Assembly: GCF_900142805.1 (NCBI RefSeq)
Contig: NZ_FRCF01000006.1
Coordinates: forward strand, 1-64,000
Length of the DNA stretch: 64,000 nt
Direction of reading: 5' to 3'
Source: Lacicoccus alkaliphilus DSM 16010
GTDB lineage: Bacteria; Bacillota; Bacilli; Staphylococcales; Salinicoccaceae
Shown piece after piece: positions 8,519-15,708 of this stretch. The position numbers and the translations under genes are program-made. A model generated the notes under the pieces. It was not told the origin of the DNA, did no database searches, and was given only the letters and a program-made list of their open reading frames with translations. Position 1 is the first letter of the stretch. Each line of letters opens with the position of its first letter.

Positions 8519-9293
8519 AAGTCAGTCCGCTCTCATGAATATCCGTGGCGAGTCCCGCCCCGAGATACCGCAGATGCCAAGGCTCATACGAGTAACCTGT
8601 AATATCTTCCATGCCTTCGGGATACCGGATGATGAAGCCGTAGTCATGTGCATTTTCCTTGACCCATACACCCTCCTCAGTTTCCCCGAACGCCTCATTC
8701 AGTTCGTAGTTCACACTCTCACTCGTCACATCCATCGCAAGTCCCGTCTGATGTTCACTTGCTCCGGGCCGGGCGCTGAAACGGTCGGCGGCTGCCTCAC
8801 CGTGCGCCTCCTTATAATTGTTGTACAGGCTGACCTGTGTATTATATGACCGGTAACCCGACCGGGCGTATAAGGTCAGACCGTCTTCCAGCGCCGCATC
8901 GAACATTTCCGTCAACGCAGACGACGCCTCTGCCCTCAGCTGGTTGATTTCCGGATTTTGCAGCACCGTCGGCACTTCGACGGTCACCAGGTCGTGAGGC
9001 ACATAATCCGCGTCGAGATGGTGCTGTTTATTGACAAGCGCCTGAATGCTCCCGTCATCGAACACATCCTCTTCCGTTATGAGCAGTTCCGCTTCACTTT
9101 CTTCAACCGTTTCCTCTTCCCCATTCTCCTCCTCAACTGTGACCTCCGTCTCTTCTTCCGCCTCTTCTGCTTCTTCCATTTCCTGCGTCTCTTCTTCCAC
9201 CGGCTGCTCCTCAGCCGCTTCCTCCGTCCCGCCGTCACATGATGCGAGCAGCACCGCAGCAGCCGTCAATCCGAATATCCTGATACGATTCAT
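8463..9293 (-). CDS. VanY-type D-alanyl-D-alanine carboxypeptidase lipoprotein
   Basis: A 276-residue lipoprotein. It has a signal peptide with lipobox LLASC (Cys19), a long Glu-rich linker, and a peptidase M15B domain with the zinc motif ASEHQTGLAMD (SxHxxGxxxD type) and the downstream EPWHLRYLG histidine; SGYRSY is a further family block. It would trim the terminal D-Ala of peptidoglycan stem peptides outside the membrane. I chose the ATG at 9291-9293, preceded by AAAGGTG, over a GTG three codons upstream. It is translationally coupled to the overlapping CapA-like gene. No vancomycin-resistance genes (vanHAX, vanRS) are nearby, so this looks like a housekeeping or salt-adapted cell-wall enzyme, not a resistance determinant. 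Confidence 0.88.
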   Translation of the reverse strand: MNRIRIFGLTAAAVLLASCDGGTEEAAEEQPVEEETQEMEEAEEAEEETEVTVEEENGEEETVEESEAELLITEEDVFDDGSIQALVNKQHHLDADYVPHDLVTVEVPTVLQNPEINQLRAEASSALTEMFDAALEDGLTLYARSGYRSYNTQVSLYNNYKEAHGEAAADRFSARPGASEHQTGLAMDVTSESVNYELNEAFGETEEGVWVKENAHDYGFIIRYPEGMEDITGYSYEPWHLRYLGAGLATDIHESGLTYEEYIEESGMDIEEDGEE

Positions 9294-9371
9294 AGAATTC
9301 ACCTTTTATATGTATTTTGCTTACTTTCATTTAAACACAGCCGGGCGCCCCAATACCATCAATAAGTGAAA

Positions 9372-9396
9372 AAAGACCCGGTTCACCCGGGTCTTT
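9372..9396 (-). terminator. Terminator after the yetF-like gene
   Basis: Hairpin AAAGACCCGG/CCGGGTCTTT with a T-run on the minus strand, about 18 bases beyond the stop at 9414. Confidence 0.8.
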
Positions 9397-9413
9397 CCAA
9401 AATACGCCCATCA

Positions 9414-10091
9414 TTATAAATCGTACAGGTTGCCTTCGTAATCCTGGATATGCCAACCCTTTTCAGCATTCCATTCGGCAAAATAAATCTCATCGGCTTC
9501 TTTGTCGATTTCCGCCAGGGCGCGGGTGATCCACTCTTCATCACCCCCGATGTCTTCAAGCGGGTAATTCATGATTTTACCATCACCCACCAGCGTATGG
9601 GAGGGGACATCGATCACCGTCTCCTGTTCCGACCGTTTCTTAAGTACAGTGAGCTGCCCGCTGTTTTCCAGCATCGCATAGTTGACTTCCCTCAGGGAAA
9701 ATATGCCTTCCACCCGCAGCAGCTGATTGAGTTCCTCTATTTCCATGTTGAGCTTCTCCATCTGACCGTACATGAGCCGGCCTTCTTTTATGAGTGTGGC
9801 GGGCCGCCCTTTGATGACATGCCTGAGCACACCTGATTTCTGTGTGAGCTTTTCAAAAATGTAGATGAGGGCACTCCAGATTGCCAGGACGAAAAGCATG
9901 TCCGGTATGGTCACCGACGGCTCATACATCGCATCTTTGATGACCCCGCCGAGTACCAGGGCATAGACGAAATCGAGCAGCGTCACCTGGGCCATCTCTT
10001 TCTTGCCGAGGAGCCGGATGACGATGATGATGCCTATGAGTCCGACGACCAGTTTCGAAGCCATGTGAAAATACTCTGTCAGTACATCCAT
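9414..10091 (-). CDS. DUF421 membrane protein (YetF/YcaP family)
   Basis: About 225 residues with three N-terminal membrane helices (residues 10-85), the conserved RLLGKKE and LLDFVYALVLGG motifs, and a cytosolic C-terminal domain with the KGRPATLIKEG and LREVNYAMLE blocks of DUF421. Function is not firmly known; homologues in spore formers affect germination or membrane properties. The start is placed at the ATG at 10089-10091, nine bases after AAAGGA; an ATG three codons earlier sits almost on top of that site. The STAS-like gene lies 45 bases upstream on the same strand and may be co-transcribed. Confidence 0.85.
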   Translation of the reverse strand: MDVLTEYFHMASKLVVGLIGIIIVIRLLGKKEMAQVTLLDFVYALVLGGVIKDAMYEPSVTIPDMLFVLAIWSALIYIFEKLTQKSGVLRHVIKGRPATLIKEGRLMYGQMEKLNMEIEELNQLLRVEGIFSLREVNYAMLENSGQLTVLKKRSEQETVIDVPSHTLVGDGKIMNYPLEDIGGDEEWITRALAEIDKEADEIYFAEWNAEKGWHIQDYEGNLYDL

Positions 10092-10135
10092 TCCGTTCAT
10101 TCCTTTACATGATTTACCGGTTCAGGTGAGCCGGC

Positions 10136-10492
10136 TTATGCCGCCAGCCACCGCCAGGCGTCGTCGATTTCAGTCTTGTCGAATGATTCGACGCTGATGC
10201 CCGGCAGCATATCCGTCAGTGATCCCAGGCTCTTTAAAATATCATCGTCGGCGACCACCGCGAATTTATTGAATTGATCCCAATGCTTTGCATCCACCGG
10301 TATGCCCCTCAATACACCGCCGGGTCTCACACCTTCAAGCTTTTTGATGTAGATGAGTGCATTCAGTTCCGCATCGTCACCGTAATGCTCCTTTATGAAA
10401 GCCTCCGATTTTTCGGCATCTATATCCATGACGTTGCCATCAACTTCTATCTGGACGACATTGGGATATTCACTTTCCGATAATTTCAACAT
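10136..10492 (-). CDS. STAS/SEC14-domain protein (SpoIIAA-like)
   Basis: A 118-residue soluble protein of the SpoIIAA-like family (PF11964 type). An N-terminal strand pair (VVQIEVDGNV) is followed by alternating helices and strands including KHWDQFNKFAVVADD and a C-terminal DDAWRWL helix, the usual ending of this family. Members are thought to bind lipids or act as regulatory modules, but no reaction is known. No serine-phosphorylation site typical of anti-anti-sigma factors is evident. It probably heads a two-gene unit with the yetF-like gene. Confidence 0.75.
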   Translation of the reverse strand: MLKLSESEYPNVVQIEVDGNVMDIDAEKSEAFIKEHYGDDAELNALIYIKKLEGVRPGGVLRGIPVDAKHWDQFNKFAVVADDDILKSLGSLTDMLPGISVESFDKTEIDDAWRWLAA

Positions 10493-10562
10493 ATGATCCT
10501 ACTCCCTTTCATCAGTTATATAAAAGCTACCCGATAAATTTCCGTTGGAAACATGACATCGG

Positions 10563-10586
10563 AAAAGCACCCGGGCGGGTGCTTTT
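10563..10586 (-). terminator. Terminator after the double-VOC gene
   Basis: Hairpin AAAAGCACCC/GGGTGCTTTT, just four bases before the stop of the gene ending at 10590 as read on the minus strand. Confidence 0.8.
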
Positions 10587-10589
10587 CGG

Positions 10590-11480
10590 TCAATTTCGAT
10601 ATGCTGCTTCAAGTTCTGCGACATCAAACTTCTTCATCTTAAGGAAAGCTTCTGTCACACGTTGCAGCTGCTCCCTCGAACCATTCTCAACCATCTCGTC
10701 CATCACTTTTGGGATGATCTGCCAGGATACACCGTACTTATCCTTCAGCCATCCGCACACTTCCGCCTCGGGCACATGGGAGAGTCTGTTCCAGTAATAG
10801 TCGATTTCATCCTGGTCGTCACATTTCACGATCAATGACACGCCTTCCGAAAAATCGAATGCATGATCTTCCGCTGAATCCATGAAGGCGAAAGACAGAT
10901 TTTCGAGCCTGGCCTGGCCGTGCATGACATGCTGACCTGAGTCGGGCCCATCATTTCCCGGGTAATAATGAATATCTTCCATCCCGGCATCACGGAAGAT
11001 GTCCATATAAAACTTCATCGCCTCCCCGGCTTTCCCGAGATTGGCATTGATGAACATCATTGTCGGTATGACCCTGGATCCAGGTTCTTCATCCGCCATG
11101 TAGAACTGCCACGATACACCATACCCGTCTTCGAGCCATCCGTACAAGTCACTGAAATCATACTTCCCGAAAGGCATCAGCACCTTCCCTTCACCGGCGA
11201 GCGTTTCCCATATCTTTTCGAATGCTTTCCGCTCTTCCCTGGTGAAGAGGACCATGAAGGAAATGGAGGGATTTTTGGTGACACCCGGCCCGGCACTGAT
11301 CGCCATGAACTGGTATCCCATGATTTCAAAGTCCACCTGCTCGGCACCGCCTGAGGGCGTCCCTTCCAACACATTGGTGTAATGCACCACGGAGCCGGGA
11401 AACAGCCCTGCGTAAAAATTGGCTGCTTCAACCGCTTCATCATCGAACCATAAATGCGGCACTATCTTCTGATATGACAT
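10590..11480 (-). CDS. Double-VOC-domain protein (PhnB-like)
   Basis: A 296-residue protein made of two tandem PhnB-like VOC units (about 1-140 and 145-285). Each starts with a P.L.F...A.EA..FY..LF-type block and contains the W.....YGVSWQ motif (YGVSWQFYM and YGVSWQIIP). Members are often called 3-demethylubiquinone methyltransferase-like, but that activity is doubtful; no substrate is known and metal binding is only a possibility. The ATG at 11478-11480 follows GAGGGGTG. The frame is open for another 145 codons upstream, but that part is low-quality sequence without a ribosome site and overlaps the manganese catalase gene antiparallel-free region, so it is not coding. Confidence 0.8.
   Translation of the reverse strand: MSYQKIVPHLWFDDEAVEAANFYAGLFPGSVVHYTNVLEGTPSGGAEQVDFEIMGYQFMAISAGPGVTKNPSISFMVLFTREERKAFEKIWETLAGEGKVLMPFGKYDFSDLYGWLEDGYGVSWQFYMADEEPGSRVIPTMMFINANLGKAGEAMKFYMDIFRDAGMEDIHYYPGNDGPDSGQHVMHGQARLENLSFAFMDSAEDHAFDFSEGVSLIVKCDDQDEIDYYWNRLSHVPEAEVCGWLKDKYGVSWQIIPKVMDEMVENGSREQLQRVTEAFLKMKKFDVAELEAAYRN
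10953..10966. promoter_or_regulatory. Candidate Noc-binding site
   Basis: ATTTCCCGGGTAAT differs at one position from the B. subtilis Noc consensus ATTTCCCGGGAAAT. It lies inside the double-VOC gene, and noc itself is encoded at 18402-19217. A one-mismatch copy of a 14-mer is expected about 0.01 times in 64 kb under equal base use. Confidence 0.45.
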
Positions 11481-11568
11481 AATGATACACCCCTCATTTT
11501 CTATTAAGTATAATTTTATACTAAATAAGTGGTGATGGGAATGATGACGCTTTATGTTCCACAAAAAT

Positions 11569-11592
11569 AAAACACCGGTCGCCCGGTGTTTA
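11569..11592 (-). terminator. Terminator after manganese catalase
   Basis: Minus-strand hairpin AAACACCGG/CCGGTGTTT followed by TATTTTTG, about 25 bases past the stop at 11617. Confidence 0.75.
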
Positions 11593-11616
11593 AGTGCAGT
11601 CTTCTTATTCAATGAA

Positions 11617-12450
11617 TTACAGCTTATCTTCAGGCAATGTATTGTGTACAGACTCCGGTGACGGCGGAATGGATGGTATTTCACCCTCGAACGGCGGTTT
11701 CTCGACATAATTGAAAGTGCCGTCGCCTGCCGGAGTCTTACCGTCAATCCAGCTGCCTTCTTTACTTTCTTCCGTGTTGGAATGATTGTACAGGCTGAAC
11801 GCGATATCTTCACGCTGCTGTGAACGGTCGAATGTCGTCGGTACGATTCTGCTGCCCTCTTTTTCCTCCAGTTCCTGAATGGCCTGCATCCACAGGTTCT
11901 GATGATAGGAATCACGTGCGATCAGCACCGCAAGCATATCCTTCAGACCCGGATCATCCGTCATTTCATAAATCCGCGTTGCCTGCACACGGCCCTGTGA
12001 TTCAGCATTCAGATTTGCACGGAAATCGGCAAGCAGATTGCCGCTTGAAATGATGTAGCTGCCCTGCCACGGATTGCCGACACTGTCGACGGGACGTGCA
12101 TTGAGACCTGCAACAATCGCATGCTGTGGGTTCATGCCGCCCATCACTGCGGCTGTGGCGGGATCCTTCATGGCCGATTGCTGATCTTCAAGGGAAGTCC
12201 CTTCCAGCAGTCTTGAAACCATGGTCGCCAGCATTTCAATATGTCCAAGCTCCTCCGTACCGATATCAAGGAGCAGGTCCTTATATTTCTCATTTCCTTC
12301 ACGGACGCCCCATCCCTGGAATAAGTATTGCATCGCGACGCTCATCTCTCCGTACTGGCCGCCGATCAATTCCTGAACGCGCTTCGCCATCAATGGATCC
12401 GGATTGACCGGTTTTGCTTCGAACTGCAAATGTTTGTCATGCAAAAACAT
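11617..12450 (-). CDS. Manganese catalase (non-haem)
   Basis: A 277-residue cytosolic enzyme that dismutates hydrogen peroxide at a dinuclear manganese site. Ligand motifs of the ferritin-like four-helix core are visible: Glu35 in GQYGEMSVAMQY, Glu66 and His69 in EELGHIEM, a third Glu in LNAESQGR, and the last His in ARDSYHQNLW. The C-terminal extension (PPFEGEIPSIPPSPESVH) is typical of Bacillus CotJC/YjqC-related catalases. It has its own terminator and a 157-base upstream gap, so it is probably a single-gene unit. No PerR box is evident. Confidence 0.9.
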   Translation of the reverse strand: MFLHDKHLQFEAKPVNPDPLMAKRVQELIGGQYGEMSVAMQYLFQGWGVREGNEKYKDLLLDIGTEELGHIEMLATMVSRLLEGTSLEDQQSAMKDPATAAVMGGMNPQHAIVAGLNARPVDSVGNPWQGSYIISSGNLLADFRANLNAESQGRVQATRIYEMTDDPGLKDMLAVLIARDSYHQNLWMQAIQELEEKEGSRIVPTTFDRSQQREDIAFSLYNHSNTEESKEGSWIDGKTPAGDGTFNYVEKPPFEGEIPSIPPSPESVHNTLPEDKL

Positions 12451-12562
12451 ATTACCCCTCCGTTTTTTTGAATCTTTAAAGCAATATTTATATACCCATT
12501 ACATATATCTATAAACAATACATTGCAAATATCCTGGAGTTCTGCAGCAATCGCAGCAAATT

Positions 12563-12595
12563 AAAAAAAACACCCATGACGGCGTCATGGGTGTT
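12563..12595 (-). terminator. Terminator after panD
   Basis: Minus-strand hairpin ACACCCATGAC/GTCATGGGTGT followed by eight T residues, 12 bases after the panD stop. Confidence 0.9.
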
Positions 12596-12607
12596 CACTT
12601 TCCGGTT

Positions 12608-12985
12608 TCATCCCCAGTGGAGGTCGTGTGTCTCCACGTGTGTGATCTGATTGTCCTCATCCACGAAGACCACGTGCGGCTCCAATGTTTCAATCTCTTC
12701 ATCCAACATCTGGGCCATGCTCAGGATGATCACAATGTCCCCCGGTGAAAAAAGGTGCGCCGGCGGGCCGTTCAGGCAGATTTTTCCCGACTCCGCTTCA
12801 GCGGGCAGCGCATATGTCTTCCATCTCGTCGCATTTCTCAAGTTCGTGATCTGGACCATTTCATACGGCTTGATGTCCGCCGCTTTCATCAATTTTGAAT
12901 CGATCGTGATACTGCCCACATAGTCCAGGTCCGCCTCCGTGACGGTGGCGCGATGGATTTTTCCTTTGCACATCAATCTCAACAT
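12608..12985 (-). CDS. panD: Aspartate 1-decarboxylase precursor PanD
   Basis: A 125-residue pro-enzyme that makes beta-alanine from L-aspartate for pantothenate and coenzyme A synthesis. The self-cleavage site is Gly24-Ser25 in YVGSITID; Ser25 becomes the pyruvoyl group. Lys9, the WKTYAL tyrosine and the NGPPAHL and GDIVIILS blocks are also conserved. The length matches the family (about 126). panB and panC are not adjacent, unlike in many Firmicutes, so here panD stands alone with its own terminator. The start follows AAGGGGAGA. Confidence 0.95.
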   Translation of the reverse strand: MLRLMCKGKIHRATVTEADLDYVGSITIDSKLMKAADIKPYEMVQITNLRNATRWKTYALPAEAESGKICLNGPPAHLFSPGDIVIILSMAQMLDEEIETLEPHVVFVDEDNQITHVETHDLHWG

Positions 12986-13099
12986 TCGAATCTCCCCTTA
13001 TTTTCCCTTATCGACGTTATATTCAAGTGCATGGTTACAATCAATTAAAACATTAACATAAAAAGCCTTGAGATAATATTCAAAAATATCCGGGGAACG

Positions 13100-13128
13100 A
13101 AAAAAGCCCCGTGGAAAATATCCACGGG
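13100..13128 (-). terminator. Terminator of the rpsF-ssb operon
   Basis: Minus-strand hairpin CCCGTGGA/TCCACGGG around TATTT, followed by six T. It lies 107 bases after the ssb stop. Between them is a GT-repeat-rich stretch (13131-13195) but no rpsR. Confidence 0.8.
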
Positions 13129-13234
13129 ACCCACACACATATCAGACATCCACACACTTGAATGTCCTTTTAACACACACAGTTCACACACGTAATTCGA
13201 AATTATTTCTTTTCGATGAAATTATCGTTCAATC

Positions 13235-13774
13235 TTAGAACGGAAGATCGTCATCACTGATATCCACCGGGCCGTCCGCATTCGCGAACGGGTTTTCCTC
13301 GGATTTGTTCTGGCCTTGTGATGACGGTGCCGGCCTGGAACCAGTGGACTGGTTTCCGAAGCTTGCGGCTCCGCCGGCTGCCCCTCCGCCATAAGCGCTG
13401 GTATAATTATCCGCTGAGTTATAATTATTTTGAGATTGATTACTGCCCTGTTGTCCTTTTGGCTCCAAAAACTGTACACTGTCGCACACTACTTCGGTCA
13501 CGTAAACTCTCTGGCCATCTTTATTCTCGTAGTTCCTCGTCTGGATTCTTCCATCGATACCGACAAGACTGCCTTTTTTCACATATTGGTTCACATTTTC
13601 CGCCTGTTTGCGGAAGGTGACACAGTTTATGAAATCTGCACCACGTTCACCACTTTGGCTTGTAAAAGGACGATTGACCGCCAGGTTGAAAGTTGTGACA
13701 GATACATTGCTCTGACTGACTCTAAGTTCCGGATCGCGAGTGAGGCGACCGACCAGTACAACACGGTTTATCAT
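13235..13774 (-). CDS. ssb: Single-stranded DNA-binding protein Ssb
   Basis: A 179-residue protein with an N-terminal OB fold (1-106; MINRVVLVGRLTRDPELR, FINCVTFRKQAENV), a flexible Gln/Asn/Gly-rich linker and the acidic tip DDDLPF that recruits replication and repair partners. It coats single-stranded DNA at forks. It lies 31 bases downstream of rpsF, the usual rpsF-ssb arrangement. The expected third gene, rpsR, is missing. Confidence 0.97.
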   Translation of the reverse strand: MINRVVLVGRLTRDPELRVSQSNVSVTTFNLAVNRPFTSQSGERGADFINCVTFRKQAENVNQYVKKGSLVGIDGRIQTRNYENKDGQRVYVTEVVCDSVQFLEPKGQQGSNQSQNNYNSADNYTSAYGGGAAGGAASFGNQSTGSRPAPSSQGQNKSEENPFANADGPVDISDDDLPF

Positions 13775-13805
13775 GTAATCAACTCCATGTCATTTTTTGA
13801 CTAAA

Positions 13806-14114
13806 TTATTTTTGCTTGTTTTCTTCTGCCTGCTCATCACGAACAATGATATGACGAATGATATCATTGCTGATTTTCGCAAGACGTTCGAATTCCTGAG
13901 TCGCTGTTCCATCATCATTCACTTTGATGATCTGGTAAAAACCGTCTTTGAAATCATTGATTTCATAAGCTAAACGACGTTTACCCCACTCTTTTGATTC
14001 GACGATTTCCGCACCGTTTGAAGTCAACAGGTCGTCAAAACGCTCTACTAAAGCTGTTTTTTCTTCCTCCTCGATGTTCGGGCGGATGACATATAAAATT
14101 TCATATGCTCTCAT
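13806..14114 (-). CDS. rpsF: 30S ribosomal protein S6
   Basis: 102 residues starting [14 protein letters not shown]; bS6 signature blocks [14 protein letters not shown] and DGFYQIIKV are present. It binds 16S rRNA with bS18 in the small-subunit platform. The start at 14112-14114 follows AAGGAGGTG with a six-base gap; the frame stays open upstream but that part is leader. First gene of an operon with ssb. Confidence 0.97.
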   Translation of the reverse strand: MRAYEILYVIRPNIEEEEKTALVERFDDLLTSNGAEIVESKEWGKRRLAYEINDFKDGFYQIIKVNDDGTATQEFERLAKISNDIIRHIIVRDEQAEENKQK

Positions 14115-14137
14115 CTTCTGCACCTCCTTATGGTCTT

Positions 14138-14163
14138 TGGCGGCTGCTGACAATCCGTCACCA
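14138..14163 (-). promoter_or_regulatory. Candidate S6:S18-binding leader structure
   Basis: In the rpsF leader, TGGTG (14159-14163) can pair with CGCCA (14138-14142), enclosing a small GAC/GTC hairpin and a 3' bulge that contains CCG. This is the general layout of the S6:S18 autoregulatory motif, where an excess of the protein pair blocks rpsF translation. The match was found by eye, without covariance evidence. Confidence 0.35.
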
Positions 14164-14196
14164 GCAAGGAATAATTTTCATTACTCACAATCAGTT

Positions 14197-14225
14197 ATTA
14201 TATCAGTAAAACGGTCATATTACAA
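14197..14225 (-). promoter_or_regulatory. rpsF-ssb promoter
   Basis: Minus strand: TTGTAA (14220-14225), 17-base spacer, TATAAT (14197-14202), about 85 bases before the rpsF start, leaving room for the leader structure. Confidence 0.7.
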
Positions 14226-14355
14226 TATTTTCAACCCTATTTTTAAGAAGATAATTTATTAACTGCCATGCCGGGAAATGGTATTGGAAGAGTGCGCCAT
14301 CACTCACAGCACAACATCCGGGTGATGCCGCTCCCATAAACAAATGCATGACGAA

Positions 14356-14388
14356 ATAAAAACCGCCGAAACCCACGGGGGCTCCGGC
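14356..14388 (-). terminator. Terminator after ychF
   Basis: Minus-strand stem GCCGGAGCCC/GGGTTTCGGC (with G-T pairs) followed by a T-run, ten bases past the ychF stop. Confidence 0.7.
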
Positions 14389-14397
14389 GATCCTTTA

Positions 14398-15498
14398 TTA
14401 TACGTTGAATCTGAAATGGACGACGTCGCCGTCCTTCATGATGTATTCCTTGCCTTCCAGGCGGACTTTACCCGCTTCTTTGGCTTTCAGTTCGCTGCCT
14501 GCTGCAACGAGGTCGTCGTAGGCGACCGTTTCTGCACGGATGAATCCTTTTTGGAAGTCGGTGTGGATGATGCCTGCACATTCAGGTGCCGTCATCCCTT
14601 TTTTGAATGTCCACGCCCGGACTTCCTGTTCGCCTGCCGTGAAGTAGGTCGCAAGGCCGAGCAGGTCGTAGGAAGCGCGGATCAGCTTATCCAGACCGGA
14701 TTCATCGAGCCCCAGGTCTTCCAGGAACATCTCTTTTTCGTCATCTTCCAGCACAGCGATTTCCTCTTCGACTTTTGCCGAGATGACGATCACTTCGGAA
14801 CCTTCTTTTTCTGCATACTCGTTGATCGCACTCAAATATTCATTGCCAGATAAATCCGTCAGATCGTCTTCAGAAACGTTCGCCACATAAAGCATCGGCT
14901 TTGCCGTCAAAAGGTGGAAGTGACGCACCGCAGCCTGTTCCTCCTTGGAAAATTCGAGAGCCCTGACCGGCCGGCCTTCTTCCAGGCCTTCTTTGATCCT
15001 TGTGAGCACCGCATGTTCCGCCATCGATTCCTTATCTTTCTGTTTGATCATCTTCTCAAGTCTCGGCAGCCTTTTCTCGACACTTTCAAGGTCTGCAAGG
15101 ATCAGCTCCATATTGATCACTTCAATATCTTCGACCGGGTCCACTTTACCCGATACATGTGTGACGTTCTCATCTTCAAATGCACGGACCACCTGTGTGA
15201 TCGCATCCACTTCACGGATGTTCGCGAGGAATTTATTACCGAGCCCCTCACCTTTCGAAGCACCTTTCACGATGCCTGCGATATCCGTGAATTCAAATGC
15301 CGTCGGTATCGTCTTCTTCGGTTTCACCAGTTCGGTCAGCTTGTTCAACCGTTCGTCCGGCACTTCGACGATTCCGACGTTCGGATCGATGGTTGCGAAC
15401 GGATAGTTTGCAGCCAGCGCGCCCGCCTTTGTGATTGCATTGAATAATGTGGACTTGCCGACGTTCGGCAATCCAACGATGCCTGCTGTTAAAGCCAT
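14398..15498 (-). CDS. ychF: Obg-family ATPase YchF
   Basis: A 366-residue OLA1/YchF P-loop protein. The Walker A motif is GLPNVGKST; the base-specificity motif NVSEDD (NxxE type instead of NKxD) explains preference for ATP over GTP. Switch region [19 protein letters not shown] and a C-terminal TGS domain (about 280-366, ending VVHFRFNV) are present. It binds ribosomes and takes part in translation and stress responses. The gene begins a conserved row with the DUF951, MscS and parAB genes, as in B. subtilis and staphylococci. Confidence 0.96.
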   Translation of the reverse strand: MALTAGIVGLPNVGKSTLFNAITKAGALAANYPFATIDPNVGIVEVPDERLNKLTELVKPKKTIPTAFEFTDIAGIVKGASKGEGLGNKFLANIREVDAITQVVRAFEDENVTHVSGKVDPVEDIEVINMELILADLESVEKRLPRLEKMIKQKDKESMAEHAVLTRIKEGLEEGRPVRALEFSKEEQAAVRHFHLLTAKPMLYVANVSEDDLTDLSGNEYLSAINEYAEKEGSEVIVISAKVEEEIAVLEDDEKEMFLEDLGLDESGLDKLIRASYDLLGLATYFTAGEQEVRAWTFKKGMTAPECAGIIHTDFQKGFIRAETVAYDDLVAAGSELKAKEAGKVRLEGKEYIMKDGDVVHFRFNV

Positions 15499-15510
15499 AA
15501 TTTTTCTCCT

Positions 15511-15708
15511 TTAATTACCATTCTTTTTTGTGATGATACGCTTCATGCGTTTCTCGAAGTCGCGCCTTGTCATCATGATCGTGCGCGCGCACTCTGTACA
15601 TTTTATCTTTATGTCGGCACCCATCCTGATGATCTGGAAATTGCTGTTGCCGCATGGATGCTGCTTTTTCATCTCAACTATATCATTTAATTCGTATTCT
15701 TTTTTCAT
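15511..15708 (-). CDS. DUF951 small zinc-ribbon-like protein (YyzM family)
   Basis: 65 residues with the family block ELNDIVEMKKQHPCG and a second cysteine pair in IKCTECAR, likely a small metal-binding fold. Function unknown, but it is nearly always next to ychF and the MscS gene in Firmicutes. Its start overlaps the MscS stop by four bases, so it is translationally coupled. Confidence 0.9.
   Translation of the reverse strand: MKKEYELNDIVEMKKQHPCGNSNFQIIRMGADIKIKCTECARTIMMTRRDFEKRMKRIITKKNGN

Noticed and set aside
8463-9293. Vancomycin-resistance gene vanY
   Set aside because: No vanHAX or vanRS nearby; M15B carboxypeptidase lipoproteins are common housekeeping enzymes in Firmicutes.
11481-11915. 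N-terminal extension of the double-VOC protein (about 145 codons)
   Set aside because: It crosses the terminator and the 3' end of the catalase gene, has no domain, and the MSYQKI start has a good ribosome site.
15530-15545. att-like string GATGATACGCTTC in the DUF951 gene
   Set aside because: Short chance match to the SCC core inside a conserved gene, without flanking element features.
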